Shown piece by piece: positions 36,049-44,874 of a stretch of DNA of 64,000 nucleotides (the first letter of the stretch is position 1; every line of letters begins with the position of its first letter). Both the position numbers and the translations under genes were made by a program. The stretch spans positions 2,170,001 through 2,234,000 of the forward strand of contig CAWFGX010000001.1 in the NCBI GenBank assembly GCA_963815375.1. The letters are read 5' to 3'. The stretch comes from JASHPR01 sp963815375 (lineage in GTDB: Bacteria; Actinomycetota; Actinomycetes; Streptosporangiales; Streptosporangiaceae). Below the pieces are notes generated by a model that worked only from the letters and a program-made list of their open reading frames with translations, did no database searches and was not told where the DNA came from.

Positions 36049-38457
36049 CTAAAGGATGTCGCGTCGCTGCAGCAGGATATAGACCGCCCAGCCAACGGGA
36101 ATCGGCAGCCAGAAGGTCGCCACGCGGAACAGGAGGACTGCGGGCAGCGCCTCGTGCGCGGGTATTCCCACAGCCGTCAGCCCGGCCGCAAGAACGGCTT
36201 CGACGCCGCCGATCCCTCCGGGCGTCGGGGCAGCGGATCCAACGGCGTTGCCCGCCAGGTAGACCGTCGCGGCCGGCAGGATGGCCGGATGGGCGCCGAC
36301 GGCGCGCAGCGCAGCGACGAACGCTACAAGGTAGGCGGCGGTGAGCAGGAGGTTGGCGCCCGCGCTGATCGCGAGCCGCAGCGGGTGGGCGATGGCGTCG
36401 AGCAGTCTAGGCCCGACACTGCGCAGGTGCGGCCATACGATTCCGGCTAGCCTGGCGCGGGTCTGCGGCACGGCTACCAGGATGATAATGACCGCGGCGA
36501 TGGCGCCGAGGCCGATGAGCACGTTCATGCCGGGCGCGATCTTGAACCGGCTCAGCCCGGAACCGGTGAGCAGCGCGAAGACGATCAGCAGCAGCACTGT
36601 CGTGACGACGTTGACCACCTGTGACAAAGTGACCGCCGCCGCGATGGAGCCCTCGTCGACGTCTTGGCGGTGCAGATAGCGGGCGTTGACCGCCACGTGG
36701 CCGACGGTTGGCGGCATCGCCAGCCCGACGAACGCCGCGGACAGCTGGACGCCGAAGCCGCGGATGAGCGAGAGGCGCTTGGGCACGAACGCGGCCAGGT
36801 TCTCGGCGGCCGCCAGGTAGGTGACCGCCGAGGCGAGCACCGCCACCGCGAACCAGCCGGGATTGGCGTGACTCAGCGTGCCGAGGATGTCCGCGCCGGA
36901 GACCTGGCCGATCAGCAGGTAGGCCGCGACAGTCAGGGCGACCGCGCTGACGACGGTACGCCAGCGGAAGCGCTCGAGCCGCGCCGTCGGCACGGCGCTG
37001 CCGTGTCCGAATAGCTCGTCCCGGACTTGGTTCATGGCTCCTTGGTTGGCGCGCATCGCCCGCCATCCCCAGGGTGCCAGGGCGACCGGTTGCAAGACAG
37101 CCGCGACGGCCCTGTCGTCGATGCTCCCGTACCCGTCCCGCAGTGCGTGGATGGCGCCGGGCGGCCCGACTGCCTGGGCCACGGTGACCAGGGCCTGGGC
37201 CAGGTCAAGGCGGCGGGCCAGTTCACTCGCGGCGGGCACCGCCGCGTCGAGCGAGCGGAAACCCGCCGACTTCTCCGACACGAACAGGTTCTCCGCCCGC
37301 AGGTCGCGGTGGGCGATGCCCGTCTGGTGCAGAGCGCGCAGCGAGGCGAACAACGATGCAGCGGCGGGGACGGTCACGGTGCTGTCGAGCTGAGCCCCGG
37401 ACGGCACGGTGGTCAGGAGCACCAGCGTCTCGCCGGGCATCTGGCGCAGGAGCAGTACCGAGGGGCACGGCACGCTGGCCTGCCGCGCCAGAGTGCAGGC
37501 AAGCGCGAGCTGCTCGAGCTGTGCGCGTGAGCCCATCGCGATGTGGCCCGCGGCCGCGGGCTGCAGCCGTATCAGCGCCCACAGCCGGCGCAGCAGGCCC
37601 GATCCCCGGGTGTCACGGCCGTACATGCGCACCTGAACCCGGGTGCCATCGTTCAGTGTGCCTTCCAACCGCGCGCGGCGGTCCGGCGCCAGCTCGCGGA
37701 CTGCCGCGCCCTCACTCCTGAGCCAGGCCAGGAGTTCGGCCGGGCCCGGCAGGACCGACGCCGCGCCGAGCAGCCACCGAACCAGCCACCCGGCCCCCAG
37801 CCCGCCGAAGAGCACGATCACCGCGGCGAAAGGAGTCAGTGTGTCCACGGCCAGGCCGCTGAGCAGCAACGCCGCAACCGCGTATGGCCACAAGCGCGAC
37901 CAGTGCGAACGCCGGGTCAGGTCGGTCCCGACCACGAACGCGACGAACGCGGTGTCCACCACGAAGATCGAGGGATTGCTGCCGTGGAGTACGGCCCGTT
38001 CGACCGCGCCGTTTTCGGCCCGCCAGACGGCCGTCGCCGCAACGGCCGCCGCGGCACCGGTGAACCCAGCGGCAGCCGCGTTGCGCACCTCCCGCCACTG
38101 GCCGCGGACCAGCACCACCAGGGCGACCACCGCCAGGACGAAACACGCAACGCCCGACACCACCTCGGCCGCGAAGGACAGCCAGCGAGGGATGTGCTGG
38201 AGCCAGGTCGACACGTCGTCGGCCAGCTCCGTGCTGCCGAGCGGAACTGTCCGGATAGAGCCGAGCACCACCGCGACAACCGCGAGCGAGACCACCGCGA
38301 ACAGCAAGTCGGCCGGGCGGCGCACCCGGCCGGAGCCCTCCGCTGCGCCAGCCGGAAGCATCTCGTCGGGCCCAGCCGTTAGCATCCCGTCGGGCCCGGC
38401 CTCCTTGACGCTGGGACCGGTCCGGCGGGCCGGCTCGCTCGCTCTGCCCGTCACCAC
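36049..38457 (-). CDS. Kinase-like domain fused to LPG-synthase-type (TIGR00374) membrane domain
   Basis: 802 residues. An N-terminal membrane part (several helices between about 50 and 240), then a soluble domain resembling an ABC1/aminoglycoside-kinase fold with HRDLRAENLF near 381-390 and an LD in the DFG place. A seven-to-eight-helix domain from about 505 onward matches the lysylphosphatidylglycerol synthase TM/flippase-like family (AENLAAFVPKRLSL, LAMPPTVGHVAVNARYLHR, NAVGSAAPTPGGIGGVEAVL). There is no aminoacyl-transferase domain, so it does not make Lys-PG itself. A role in lipid or polyprenol flipping linked to a kinase is inferred. Confidence 0.78.
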   Translation of the reverse strand: MVTGRASEPARRTGPSVKEAGPDGMLTAGPDEMLPAGAAEGSGRVRRPADLLFAVVSLAVVAVVLGSIRTVPLGSTELADDVSTWLQHIPRWLSFAAEVVSGVACFVLAVVALVVLVRGQWREVRNAAAAGFTGAAAAVAATAVWRAENGAVERAVLHGSNPSIFVVDTAFVAFVVGTDLTRRSHWSRLWPYAVAALLLSGLAVDTLTPFAAVIVLFGGLGAGWLVRWLLGAASVLPGPAELLAWLRSEGAAVRELAPDRRARLEGTLNDGTRVQVRMYGRDTRGSGLLRRLWALIRLQPAAAGHIAMGSRAQLEQLALACTLARQASVPCPSVLLLRQMPGETLVLLTTVPSGAQLDSTVTVPAAASLFASLRALHQTGIAHRDLRAENLFVSEKSAGFRSLDAAVPAASELARRLDLAQALVTVAQAVGPPGAIHALRDGYGSIDDRAVAAVLQPVALAPWGWRAMRANQGAMNQVRDELFGHGSAVPTARLERFRWRTVVSAVALTVAAYLLIGQVSGADILGTLSHANPGWFAVAVLASAVTYLAAAENLAAFVPKRLSLIRGFGVQLSAAFVGLAMPPTVGHVAVNARYLHRQDVDEGSIAAAVTLSQVVNVVTTVLLLIVFALLTGSGLSRFKIAPGMNVLIGLGAIAAVIIILVAVPQTRARLAGIVWPHLRSVGPRLLDAIAHPLRLAISAGANLLLTAAYLVAFVAALRAVGAHPAILPAATVYLAGNAVGSAAPTPGGIGGVEAVLAAGLTAVGIPAHEALPAVLLFRVATFWLPIPVGWAVYILLQRRDIL

Positions 38458-38828
38458 GACATCCGGCTACCCGGCGTAACGCCCATCACTCCACTCACTT
38501 CACCTCGGCGCCCTCAGATCACACCAGATCTGCCGGTTGTTTGCGCTGAGTCCAGACGACAGGCGTGCCAGGCCACCGTAGCTGCCCGCTGACCGGCCGG
38601 CGCGGACGCCGGGCCGGCCGCAGGTCGCCATTGCCGACTCGGGCGTAGTCTCGTAGTTCACGTTGGTAATTTGCCGTCGGGTCGAGCCCCCGCCTGGCTG
38701 CTCTGGGAGGAGGGCAGCCCCGTGGTGCGCGTCGAGTCGGCGTCGTATGTGTTTATGCCCGCGTCGCCGCGCTGCCGGCACGGCTGGGCAACCTCGGCCC
38801 GGCTCGTCCTTGATCGGGTTTCACGCTG
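38458..38828. other. Divergent intergenic region before GAF-ANTAR gene
   Basis: No supported gene on either strand. The most AT-rich part (38640-38680, with ACGTTGGTAATTTGCC) could hold promoter elements for either side. No repeats or hairpins stood out. Confidence 0.35.
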
Positions 38829-39590
38829 GTGGACCTGCGGATGACTACCCGTCGGTCCGAGATTGTGTGGGGGCTGGTTGCCGCGCATGCTGGCGCGCAG
38901 GGCCAGCGGGTGTCGGTGGCTGACGTGTGCGCGGTCGCCGTCTCGTCAGCGCAGGTCAGCGGGGCCTGGGTGACCACTGCCGGCCGTGGGGGACCGGACT
39001 TCCTTATGTGCGTGACAGATCCAGTGTGCGAGCACCTCGCCGAGCTCCAGCTAGTACTGGGTGAGGGACCGTGCCACGACGTGCTGGCCAGCGCGGCGCC
39101 GGTGCTGGCGTCTGACCTCGATGATAAGGAGTGGGGGCGCCGGTGGCCGGGGTTCGCAGCGGAGGCACGCCGGCTCGGCGCCGCGGCTGTTTTCGCGTTC
39201 CCGCTGGTCATTGGGGCGATCCGTGCCGGGGCGATGGGCCTGTACCGAACCTCACCCGGCCCGCTGTCGAGCGCGCGTATCGGGGATGGCCTCATCCTCG
39301 CCGACGCGGCCACGCTGCTTCTGCTCGACGGCGCGCACGATGGTACGGACGGGGCAGCTGGCGAGGCGGCAACCGCCGTGCAGGCGCCTGACCTGGCGCT
39401 GCACCGAGCTGAGATCGACCAGGCCACCGGCATGCTCACCGGACAGCTCGGCGTCAGCGCCGCTGAGGCGTTTGTCCGGCTCCGGGCTTACGCTTATGCG
39501 CAGGACCGTCGGCTCGCCGACGTGGCCAGTGACATCGTCGCCCGGCGCCTGCGGTTGGATCCCGACGCGGTGCAGGACGGCGAGCCATGA
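38829..39590 (+). CDS. GAF-ANTAR regulator
   Basis: 253 residues from the GTG at 38829 (an ATG four codons later at 38841 is equally likely). A GAF domain spans about 20-165 (LVLGEGPCHDVLASAAPVLASDL, then AAVFAFPLVIGAIRAGAMGLY). A C-terminal ANTAR domain follows (EIDQATGMLTGQLGVSAAEAFVRLRAYAYAQ pattern), which binds RNA hairpins to antiterminate transcription. Ligand of the GAF part unknown. A second GAF-ANTAR gene follows 54 bases later. Confidence 0.9.
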   Translation: MDLRMTTRRSEIVWGLVAAHAGAQGQRVSVADVCAVAVSSAQVSGAWVTTAGRGGPDFLMCVTDPVCEHLAELQLVLGEGPCHDVLASAAPVLASDLDDKEWGRRWPGFAAEARRLGAAAVFAFPLVIGAIRAGAMGLYRTSPGPLSSARIGDGLILADAATLLLLDGAHDGTDGAAGEAATAVQAPDLALHRAEIDQATGMLTGQLGVSAAEAFVRLRAYAYAQDRRLADVASDIVARRLRLDPDAVQDGEP

Positions 39591-39644
39591 CACGCCCGCT
39601 GTGCCAGATCAGCCGGTCAGCTATCTTCCTGCCGCGGCGAGAGG

Positions 39645-40394
39645 GTGACTCAGATGGACGCCGAACCGCTTTCCGACACCTTCGTCGAACTGGCCGACAC
39701 CATGGTCGCCGATTTCGACGTTATAGATTTCCTGCACATGCTCGCCGACCGCAGCGTCGCGCTGCTGCCCGCGTCCGCGGCTGGGGTGGTGCTCGCCGAC
39801 CCGCTCGGTGAGGTGCGGGTGGTGGCGGCCTCCACCGAGGCAGCCGGGCTGATGGAGCTGTTCCAGCTCCAGAACGACCAGGGCCCGTGCCTGGACTGCT
39901 TCCGCTCCGGGAAGCCCGTTACCGCCGCCGATCTGACCAAGCCGGGCCACCAATGGCCGCGGTTCGCCGCCGCCGCCGTGCTGGCCGGGTTCCGCGGCGT
40001 CGAGGCACTGCCGATGCGGCTGCGGGATCAGTGCATCGGCGCGCTGAACCTGTTCTTCTCCGAGCCGTGCCCGCTCGATCCCGCGGGCTTGCGCATCGGT
40101 CAGGCTCTCGCCGACGTCGCCACGATCGGGCTGCTGCAGGAGCGGAACGTGCGCCGCAGCGAGACCGCCGCCGAGCAGCTCCAGGCCGCGCTGAACAGCC
40201 GGGTGGTCATCGAGCAGGCTAAAGGCAAACTGGCCGAGCGCCTCAGCATCGACATGGACCAGGCCTTCGGGCTCCTGCGCGATTACGCCAGGAACAACAA
40301 CCTGCGGCTTACCGACGTCGCCCGCCGCTTCGTCGACAGCGCCACCGCGGACTTCCCGCCCCCAGCACGGGACCAGCACCGAGCGCAGAAATGA
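39645..40394 (+). CDS. GAF-ANTAR regulator, second copy
   Basis: 249 residues from the GTG at 39645; the ATG at 39654 may be the true start. The GAF domain has ALLPASAAGVVLADPLGEVRV, QNDQGPCLDCFRSG and ALPMRLRDQCIGALNLFF. The ANTAR domain (SRVVIEQAKGKLAERLSIDMDQAFGLLRDYARNNNLRL pattern) is closer to the canonical form than that of its neighbour. The two are not near-identical, so this is an old pair rather than a recent duplication. Likely targets are leader-RNA two-hairpin motifs elsewhere in the genome. Confidence 0.93.
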   Translation: MTQMDAEPLSDTFVELADTMVADFDVIDFLHMLADRSVALLPASAAGVVLADPLGEVRVVAASTEAAGLMELFQLQNDQGPCLDCFRSGKPVTAADLTKPGHQWPRFAAAAVLAGFRGVEALPMRLRDQCIGALNLFFSEPCPLDPAGLRIGQALADVATIGLLQERNVRRSETAAEQLQAALNSRVVIEQAKGKLAERLSIDMDQAFGLLRDYARNNNLRLTDVARRFVDSATADFPPPARDQHRAQK

Positions 40395-40611
40395 GACGCG
40401 CCGCCGCCCTGGCGCGTCCGGGCGAGCGGCTCGGCCCTGGGTGTCCCGCAGCCGGTATAGGACGGGATAGGAGTAGCGGTGCACGGCGCGACGGCGATCC
40501 CATTCGTGCTCGCTGGTTTGCCCTCCGCCAGTGAGGGGAGTTCGGCAAGTGTCGCTCACGGCTGCGGCGCCGCCAGCCAGCCAAGCAGCGGGGAACGGGA
40601 GGGGATACGCC

Positions 40612-40848
40612 GTGATTCGCAAGGCGTCGTGGTTGCTGATTCCGCTAGCCGCAGGACTCGTCCTTGCCTCCCAGCGCCAGGACATCGCCCGGTACCTCAA
40701 AATCAGGCAGATGTCAGCTGGCAACGGCCACCCCGAGAACGTGCCAGCGGGAGGATCGCGCGCCTATGCGCAGCCGGGCAACGGCTCCCAGGATGGCGCC
40801 GGGGACTTTGATTCTGCAAGCCGGGGAGGCCCAGCGCAGGGGCAGTAA
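40612..40848 (+). CDS. Small membrane-anchored protein (DUF6893-like)
   Basis: 78 residues from the GTG at 40612, ten bases after GGGAGGGG. It begins IRKASWLLIPLAAGLVLASQ (one membrane helix), followed by RQDIARYLKIRQMS and a Gly/Asn/Gln-rich tail. The helix followed by DIxRYLKIRxM is the pattern of very short actinobacterial proteins annotated DUF6893; this one carries a longer tail. Function unknown. Confidence 0.6.
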   Translation: MIRKASWLLIPLAAGLVLASQRQDIARYLKIRQMSAGNGHPENVPAGGSRAYAQPGNGSQDGAGDFDSASRGGPAQGQ

Positions 40849-40935
40849 CCTGACCGCCCGCACGCGTCGCGGCCGCCGGCTCTAACCGCTTGTCCCGGCA
40901 AGGCTCAGCCCTTAGCCGGCAAACCCCGGGTCGCC

Positions 40936-41379
40936 TCACGGGGCCGTAAGGCCAGGCGGGAGGACAGCGACAGGAAGGTGGTCATGAACTCGCCGGCGCT
41001 GGATATGCGCCGTTGTCTCACGACCGCCACCCACCTCAAACCAGGTCAGCAGCCCGGTGACGGACAGGAGCCTGAGCACGGAGCCGTGCGGGCCCGCCAG
41101 GGTAAAAGTGCCGCCCCGGGCCCTGATCTCCGCGCACTGCCTGACAAGCACGCCGGCACAGCCACAGTCGATAAACGCCAGGCCGGTAAGGTCAACGACA
41201 CAGCGAGCCTGCTCCGGCCACCGGATACCACTGAGATGTGCCCGCAGGACAGGAAGACTCACGACATCCAGCTCGCCGCGCAGGCTTACCACGATCACGC
41301 CGTCGCGCTCGCGGACTGACACCTCCGCAAGCGGAACCCGCCGACGGCGACGGGGAATCACGCAGACCACCTGCTTCAC
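40936..41379 (-). CDS. STAS-domain protein
   Basis: About 147 residues from the GTG at 41379; starts at the following valines are possible, and the long frame upstream is Arg/Pro-rich and unsupported. The STAS domain is clear: VIVVSLRGELDVVSLPVLRAHL, CVVDLTGLAFIDCGCAGVLV and GTFTLAGPHGSVLRLL. The usual phosphorylated serine position in the D-x-S-G loop reads DCGCAG, so the Ser is replaced and regulation by an anti-sigma kinase may be lost. It lies convergent to the DUF6893-like gene. Confidence 0.8.
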   Translation of the reverse strand: MKQVVCVIPRRRRRVPLAEVSVRERDGVIVVSLRGELDVVSLPVLRAHLSGIRWPEQARCVVDLTGLAFIDCGCAGVLVRQCAEIRARGGTFTLAGPHGSVLRLLSVTGLLTWFEVGGGRETTAHIQRRRVHDHLPVAVLPPGLTAP

Positions 41380-41855
41380 TTCAAACCGGCAAGTGCCGCC
41401 GAGGTCCAGAGCAGCTGGATCGCAATCTCGCTTACGCACCAGAACAACCCCGTGCGATAGTCCGCAGGTTACGCCGAGTTCGCACCGGCAACAAGCGCTC
41501 GGCAGTCCACGAACCAGGCTTCCTGGCATCCTCGACGTCTGGCAGGAACCTGGCGCGCACCCGCGAGCCTGGCAGCCGGTGTGCTCTGGAGTCGGGGGTT
41601 TGGATGCGCTGTGGCTGGGTAACAGCCAGGGTTCTGCTGGCCGGGCGCGGTCGGGTCGGCCTGGCGGCCGCGGCCATCGACAGGCTCCGCGACGCGGCAC
41701 CAGCCCGCGACAACTAGAACCCAGGACGCGGTTTCAGCGCCAAGGTCAGCGCCGATCTCGAATTGGGCTGCCTTTCCCGGCGCGGCCCGCGCGAGCTACG
41801 CAGGGAAGCCGGCGCGAAGGCGTCGCTGACGTGGCCTATCCCGAGGAGGCATCCC
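41380..41855. other. Non-coding stretch
   Basis: Long open frames run through both strands, but their amino-acid content is Arg/Pro/Ser-rich shadow type and none has a ribosome site plus domain. I find no hairpin or repeat of note. A strong GAGGAGG ribosome site lies at its right end (41839-41850) and belongs to the next gene. Confidence 0.4.
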
Positions 41856-42236
41856 ATGACCGATCCCGAAGCATCCCGGCACATCGAAGTCGAGGACGCC
41901 GATCGTGTAGTTGCCGACGCCGAGGTGTCGGCTCCGCCCGAGCCCGGGGGGACCGCCCGGGCAACGCTGCGCCCCAGATCCGGCCACATCGCACCCGGCA
42001 GCCGCGCGAGCCTGGTCGATGCCGTCATGGACCTGCCCGAAGTCCAGGAGAGTTCCCGTCTGGAGGCCGCCATCCCCCTCGGTGACAGCGAATCGCTGGA
42101 GCGGCTGCGCCAGCGGTCCGACGACGTCACCGCTCGTCCGGCCGGGTCCACCGCGCTGGTGGACGCCAAGGTGCCGCCAGCGGACCGTTCCCGAGCCGGC
42201 CAGAAGCCTGACAGCGAATCATCTGCCGGTAATTGA
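41856..42236 (+). CDS. Hypothetical acidic, disordered protein (126 aa)
   Basis: Start at the ATG at 41856, seven bases after GAGGAGG. The protein is hydrophilic and low in aromatic residues: MTDPEASRHIEVEDADRVVA, a Pro/Arg region, then a helix-like segment (ASLVDAVMDLPEVQESSRLE) and a charged tail. No membrane segment, no cysteine and no recognised domain. It may be a small intrinsically disordered stress protein; that is a guess from composition only. Confidence 0.6.
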   Translation: MTDPEASRHIEVEDADRVVADAEVSAPPEPGGTARATLRPRSGHIAPGSRASLVDAVMDLPEVQESSRLEAAIPLGDSESLERLRQRSDDVTARPAGSTALVDAKVPPADRSRAGQKPDSESSAGN

Positions 42237-42352
42237 GCAGGGTCGTTGCGCTGGCGGCCCGCTGCGGATCATGACCAGATCCAGCTAAATCGTGATAAAT
42301 ATCTACAGATCAGTCTGGGATCGGTTCGGTCAGCGGCGAGCATGGAGGAACG

Positions 42353-43519
42353 ATGCGCTTCCCCGGTCGGGGCGTCATCCTGACGGCTGTCGCAGCCGTC
42401 GGCATGGCCGCAGGGTATGGCCCCGCTTTCGCGGCCCAGGCGGGGCCGACGGCCATTGCGGCCCCAGCGCCGCCTGCATGGCAGGAGATGACGCTGCCAG
42501 CTGTGCCCGGATCGTCTTCGCTGTCGCAGGTGGCCGCCGTGAGCTCACAGGACGCGTGGGCGGTTGGCTGGTCGTCTCCGCCGAAAAGCACCCCTGAGCC
42601 GCTCATCCTGCACTGGAACGGCAACGCATGGTCGCTGGCGAGCACGGGCGGGATCCCCGCGGGCGTCAACCTGACCAGCGTGGTGGCGTCTGCCGCCGGT
42701 GACGTCTGGATCGCGGGACAGGATGACGGCTCCAAGTTCATCTTCCGCCTGAGCGGCTCGCAGTGGGTGAGCGTGCCCCTTCCTGCCGGGCTACGCCTGC
42801 CGTCGCTCGCCGCTGCGCCGGGAGGGCAGATCTGGGCCTACGGAGGGTTGAGCATGAGTGTGTTCTTCCGGTGGACAGGGACGGCCTGGCAGGCCTACCA
42901 GACCGGGGCGAGCAACTCCGACTTCATGGGCGGGCTGAGTTTCGCGAGCGGCACTGACGGATGGGCGGTAGGCAGCTCCAACACCGCCCTGTACAACACG
43001 TCGCCTGTGGTGCTGCACTGGAACGGGACGACGTGGCGCTCCGCATCGCCGCCGCCGCTGCCCGGCGCCGCCAGCCGCGGCGGGGGCCTCGACTCTGTCC
43101 TGGACACCCCGTCGAGCGGGCTGTGGGCGACTGGATCCTGGGAGGGCACTCACGCCCCGTATGTCACGGACCATAACTGGCTGGTCCACTACAACGGGAA
43201 GTCGTGGGCCACGGTCGCAGTACCCGCCGCCTTCCAGCCGAAGAAATACGGCATAGGCAACATGTCGGCCGGCGAGTCCGGCCAGCCGCAGTGGATCGGC
43301 GTCAGCCTGTACAGCAGCAACAACAGCACGTCAGCGTACCTGTACGACTCGGGCGGCACGTGGACAGTCTCCCAGGGACCCACGGCCGGCCGAATTGAAT
43401 TTGGCATGGAGGTGTCCGGCGTTCCCGGCAGCAATGGCACCTGGGCGGTCGGTGAGCAGACGACCGGAGGCACATCCAGCGCTCCTGATCTCGGGATGCG
43501 CATCGAGTACGCGCCCTGA
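42353..43519 (+). CDS. Secreted beta-propeller-like protein
   Basis: 388 residues with AGGA before the ATG. Signal peptide to about residue 30 (hydrophobic VILTAVAAVGMAAG, cleavage after AFA or AQA). The mature part is a run of about six repeats of roughly 50 residues with shared pieces such as SSQDAWAVGW, ILHWNGNAW, GDVWIAG, GTDGWAVG, VLHWNGTTW and GTWAVGE. The aspartate-tryptophan/W-N-G pattern marks a beta-propeller of Kelch/BNR-like type. It may bind sugars or surfaces; no catalytic residues can be assigned. A small secreted lectin-like gene follows 32 bases later. Confidence 0.75.
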   Translation: MRFPGRGVILTAVAAVGMAAGYGPAFAAQAGPTAIAAPAPPAWQEMTLPAVPGSSSLSQVAAVSSQDAWAVGWSSPPKSTPEPLILHWNGNAWSLASTGGIPAGVNLTSVVASAAGDVWIAGQDDGSKFIFRLSGSQWVSVPLPAGLRLPSLAAAPGGQIWAYGGLSMSVFFRWTGTAWQAYQTGASNSDFMGGLSFASGTDGWAVGSSNTALYNTSPVVLHWNGTTWRSASPPPLPGAASRGGGLDSVLDTPSSGLWATGSWEGTHAPYVTDHNWLVHYNGKSWATVAVPAAFQPKKYGIGNMSAGESGQPQWIGVSLYSSNNSTSAYLYDSGGTWTVSQGPTAGRIEFGMEVSGVPGSNGTWAVGEQTTGGTSSAPDLGMRIEYAP

Positions 43520-43551
43520 TTCCTCGTACCGGGCCATCCGAAGGGCGCTAC

Positions 43552-44049
43552 ATGAAACTTGGCCGAATCGCCGCAGGGGCGGCTGCCAGCATAATAGCGG
43601 CTGCCGCCATTGGAGTTGGCGGCACGGGCACAGCCTCGGCAGCGACACAATTTGCCTATCTCTGCATTTTGGACCAGAGTGCCAACACCATTTGCGCGTA
43701 CGGGCATGGGCCGAATGCGATCGGGATGATTCCCGAGACGGGCAGCACGACTAACTGGTACTACCCGGGCATCGGCGGTTCCGGGACAATCCAGCAGGTC
43801 AATACCCACTTGTGCATGCAGCTAGACCACAACGCCGGGAACATCGTCATCGAGGCCGCATGCAACCCAAATGCCACCTACCAGCAGTGGACAAACTTTG
43901 CAGACCTGAACACCCCCATGACGTTCATAAGCGTGTGGGACCCTTCCCTGTGCCTGACATACGACCAGTCCGGGAAGATCCTCAAGGTCGGGGGGTGCAG
44001 TAATCTCAGCGAGGACCCCATATGGTATCAAGCTTTCTTTACCGCCTGA
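43552..44049 (+). CDS. Secreted ricin-like (beta-trefoil) protein
   Basis: 165 residues. Signal peptide (MKLGRIAAGAAASIIAAAAI and on, cleavage near ASA-AT). The mature part contains TIQQVNTHLCMQLDHNAG and NATYQQWTNF, the CMQLD and QxW pieces of a ricin-B-type trefoil, plus a second SLCLTYDQSGKIL piece. Four or more cysteines could form the usual trefoil disulfides. Likely carbohydrate-binding outside the cell. It has a partial sequel at 44322. Confidence 0.65.
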   Translation: MKLGRIAAGAAASIIAAAAIGVGGTGTASAATQFAYLCILDQSANTICAYGHGPNAIGMIPETGSTTNWYYPGIGGSGTIQQVNTHLCMQLDHNAGNIVIEAACNPNATYQQWTNFADLNTPMTFISVWDPSLCLTYDQSGKILKVGGCSNLSEDPIWYQAFFTA

Positions 44050-44071
44050 CCGTCATGATCTCTGCTATCAA

Positions 44072-44089
44072 GACTTCTTCTCAGAAGTC
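44072..44089. terminator. Short hairpin after the lectin-like gene
   Basis: A seven-base stem (44072-44078 with 44083-44089) and TCTC loop, 23 bases past the stop. Weak; it may act as terminator or mRNA 3' stabiliser. Confidence 0.4.
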
Positions 44090-44321
44090 ATAGCCTGAGG
44101 GCAAGATGCCGCCCCGTCAGCTTTCGCGGGTCAAGAACCCGTCCTTGTCGTCGCCGCCTGAAAAATTCGGGCGTCGTTGACAGCCCTGGCGGAACATTCC
44201 CGCTGGCAGCACGCAGCCCGGCCGCGGGCACGTGATTCGGGGCAGGCTCCCGGCGGGCTGACCGGACTTCCGGGAGAATTCCGGTTTCGTTCGAGGCGCC
44301 ATTGGCATACATCCTGACTGA

Positions 44322-44711
44322 GCGAACTTCAGCCTCGAAGGCATCGGGCGGTGCAACGGCTCCATTACCGTGCTGCAAGGCTGTAATCTCAATCAGCAGA
44401 TCATCAACGACACCAAAGGAACCGGCACGGTCGTGCAGCTGGTGTACGACTACAGCAAATACGGGAACACGTACTGCGTCGGCAACGGAAGCAGCGCACT
44501 GGCGATCCTCGGGGGCTGTAACTCCGTGAACAACGGCCTGGGCGGAAGCGACGGGACCGTGTTCGTGCTCACCTCGAGCAACGAACTGCTCAGCAACTAC
44601 TGGACTACCGGCGACGGCGTGATCCAGTGCCTGGAAGCGGGCAGCAGCGGCAACGGTGCCAACGTGTGGCTGAATCAGGACCAGCCCTGCACCACGTGGG
44701 ACGTCGAATGA
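44322..44711 (+). pseudogene. 5'-truncated secreted lectin-like fragment
   Basis: The frame opens after a TGA at 44319 and encodes mature-type sequence at once (ANFSLEGIGRCNGSITVLQGCN), with no signal peptide. A GTG at 44370 is the only in-frame start and has no ribosome site. Further on are TYCVGNGSSALAILGGCN and GDGVIQCLEAG, similar in layout to the preceding secreted protein. I read it as a lectin-like or spore/aerial surface protein that lost its 5' end. Confidence 0.5.
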
Positions 44712-44874
44712 ATCCGAGTCCGATACAGCCCTCGGACCGCAACCGCCGCTGCAGCCTGGCAGCGCAGGCGAACGGGAACATGGCCGGGCGGCACCTGGAG
44801 CTGCCGTACTTCCCGCTGCACAATGAGGGGAGAGAACTGGACCCGGCGTCGCGTGACGGAAAGCGTGGTTCCTG

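Noticed and set aside
41057..42085. 342-codon plus-strand frame antisense to the STAS gene and overlapping the 41856 gene
   Set aside because: Ser/Thr/Arg-rich shadow; the STAS motifs on the other strand and a strong ribosome site at 41845 support the alternative genes.
44145..44320. Minus-strand frame between the lectin-like gene and its fragment
   Set aside because: Part of a long low-complexity shadow frame extending across the lectin fragment and the 44875 gene; no domain content.
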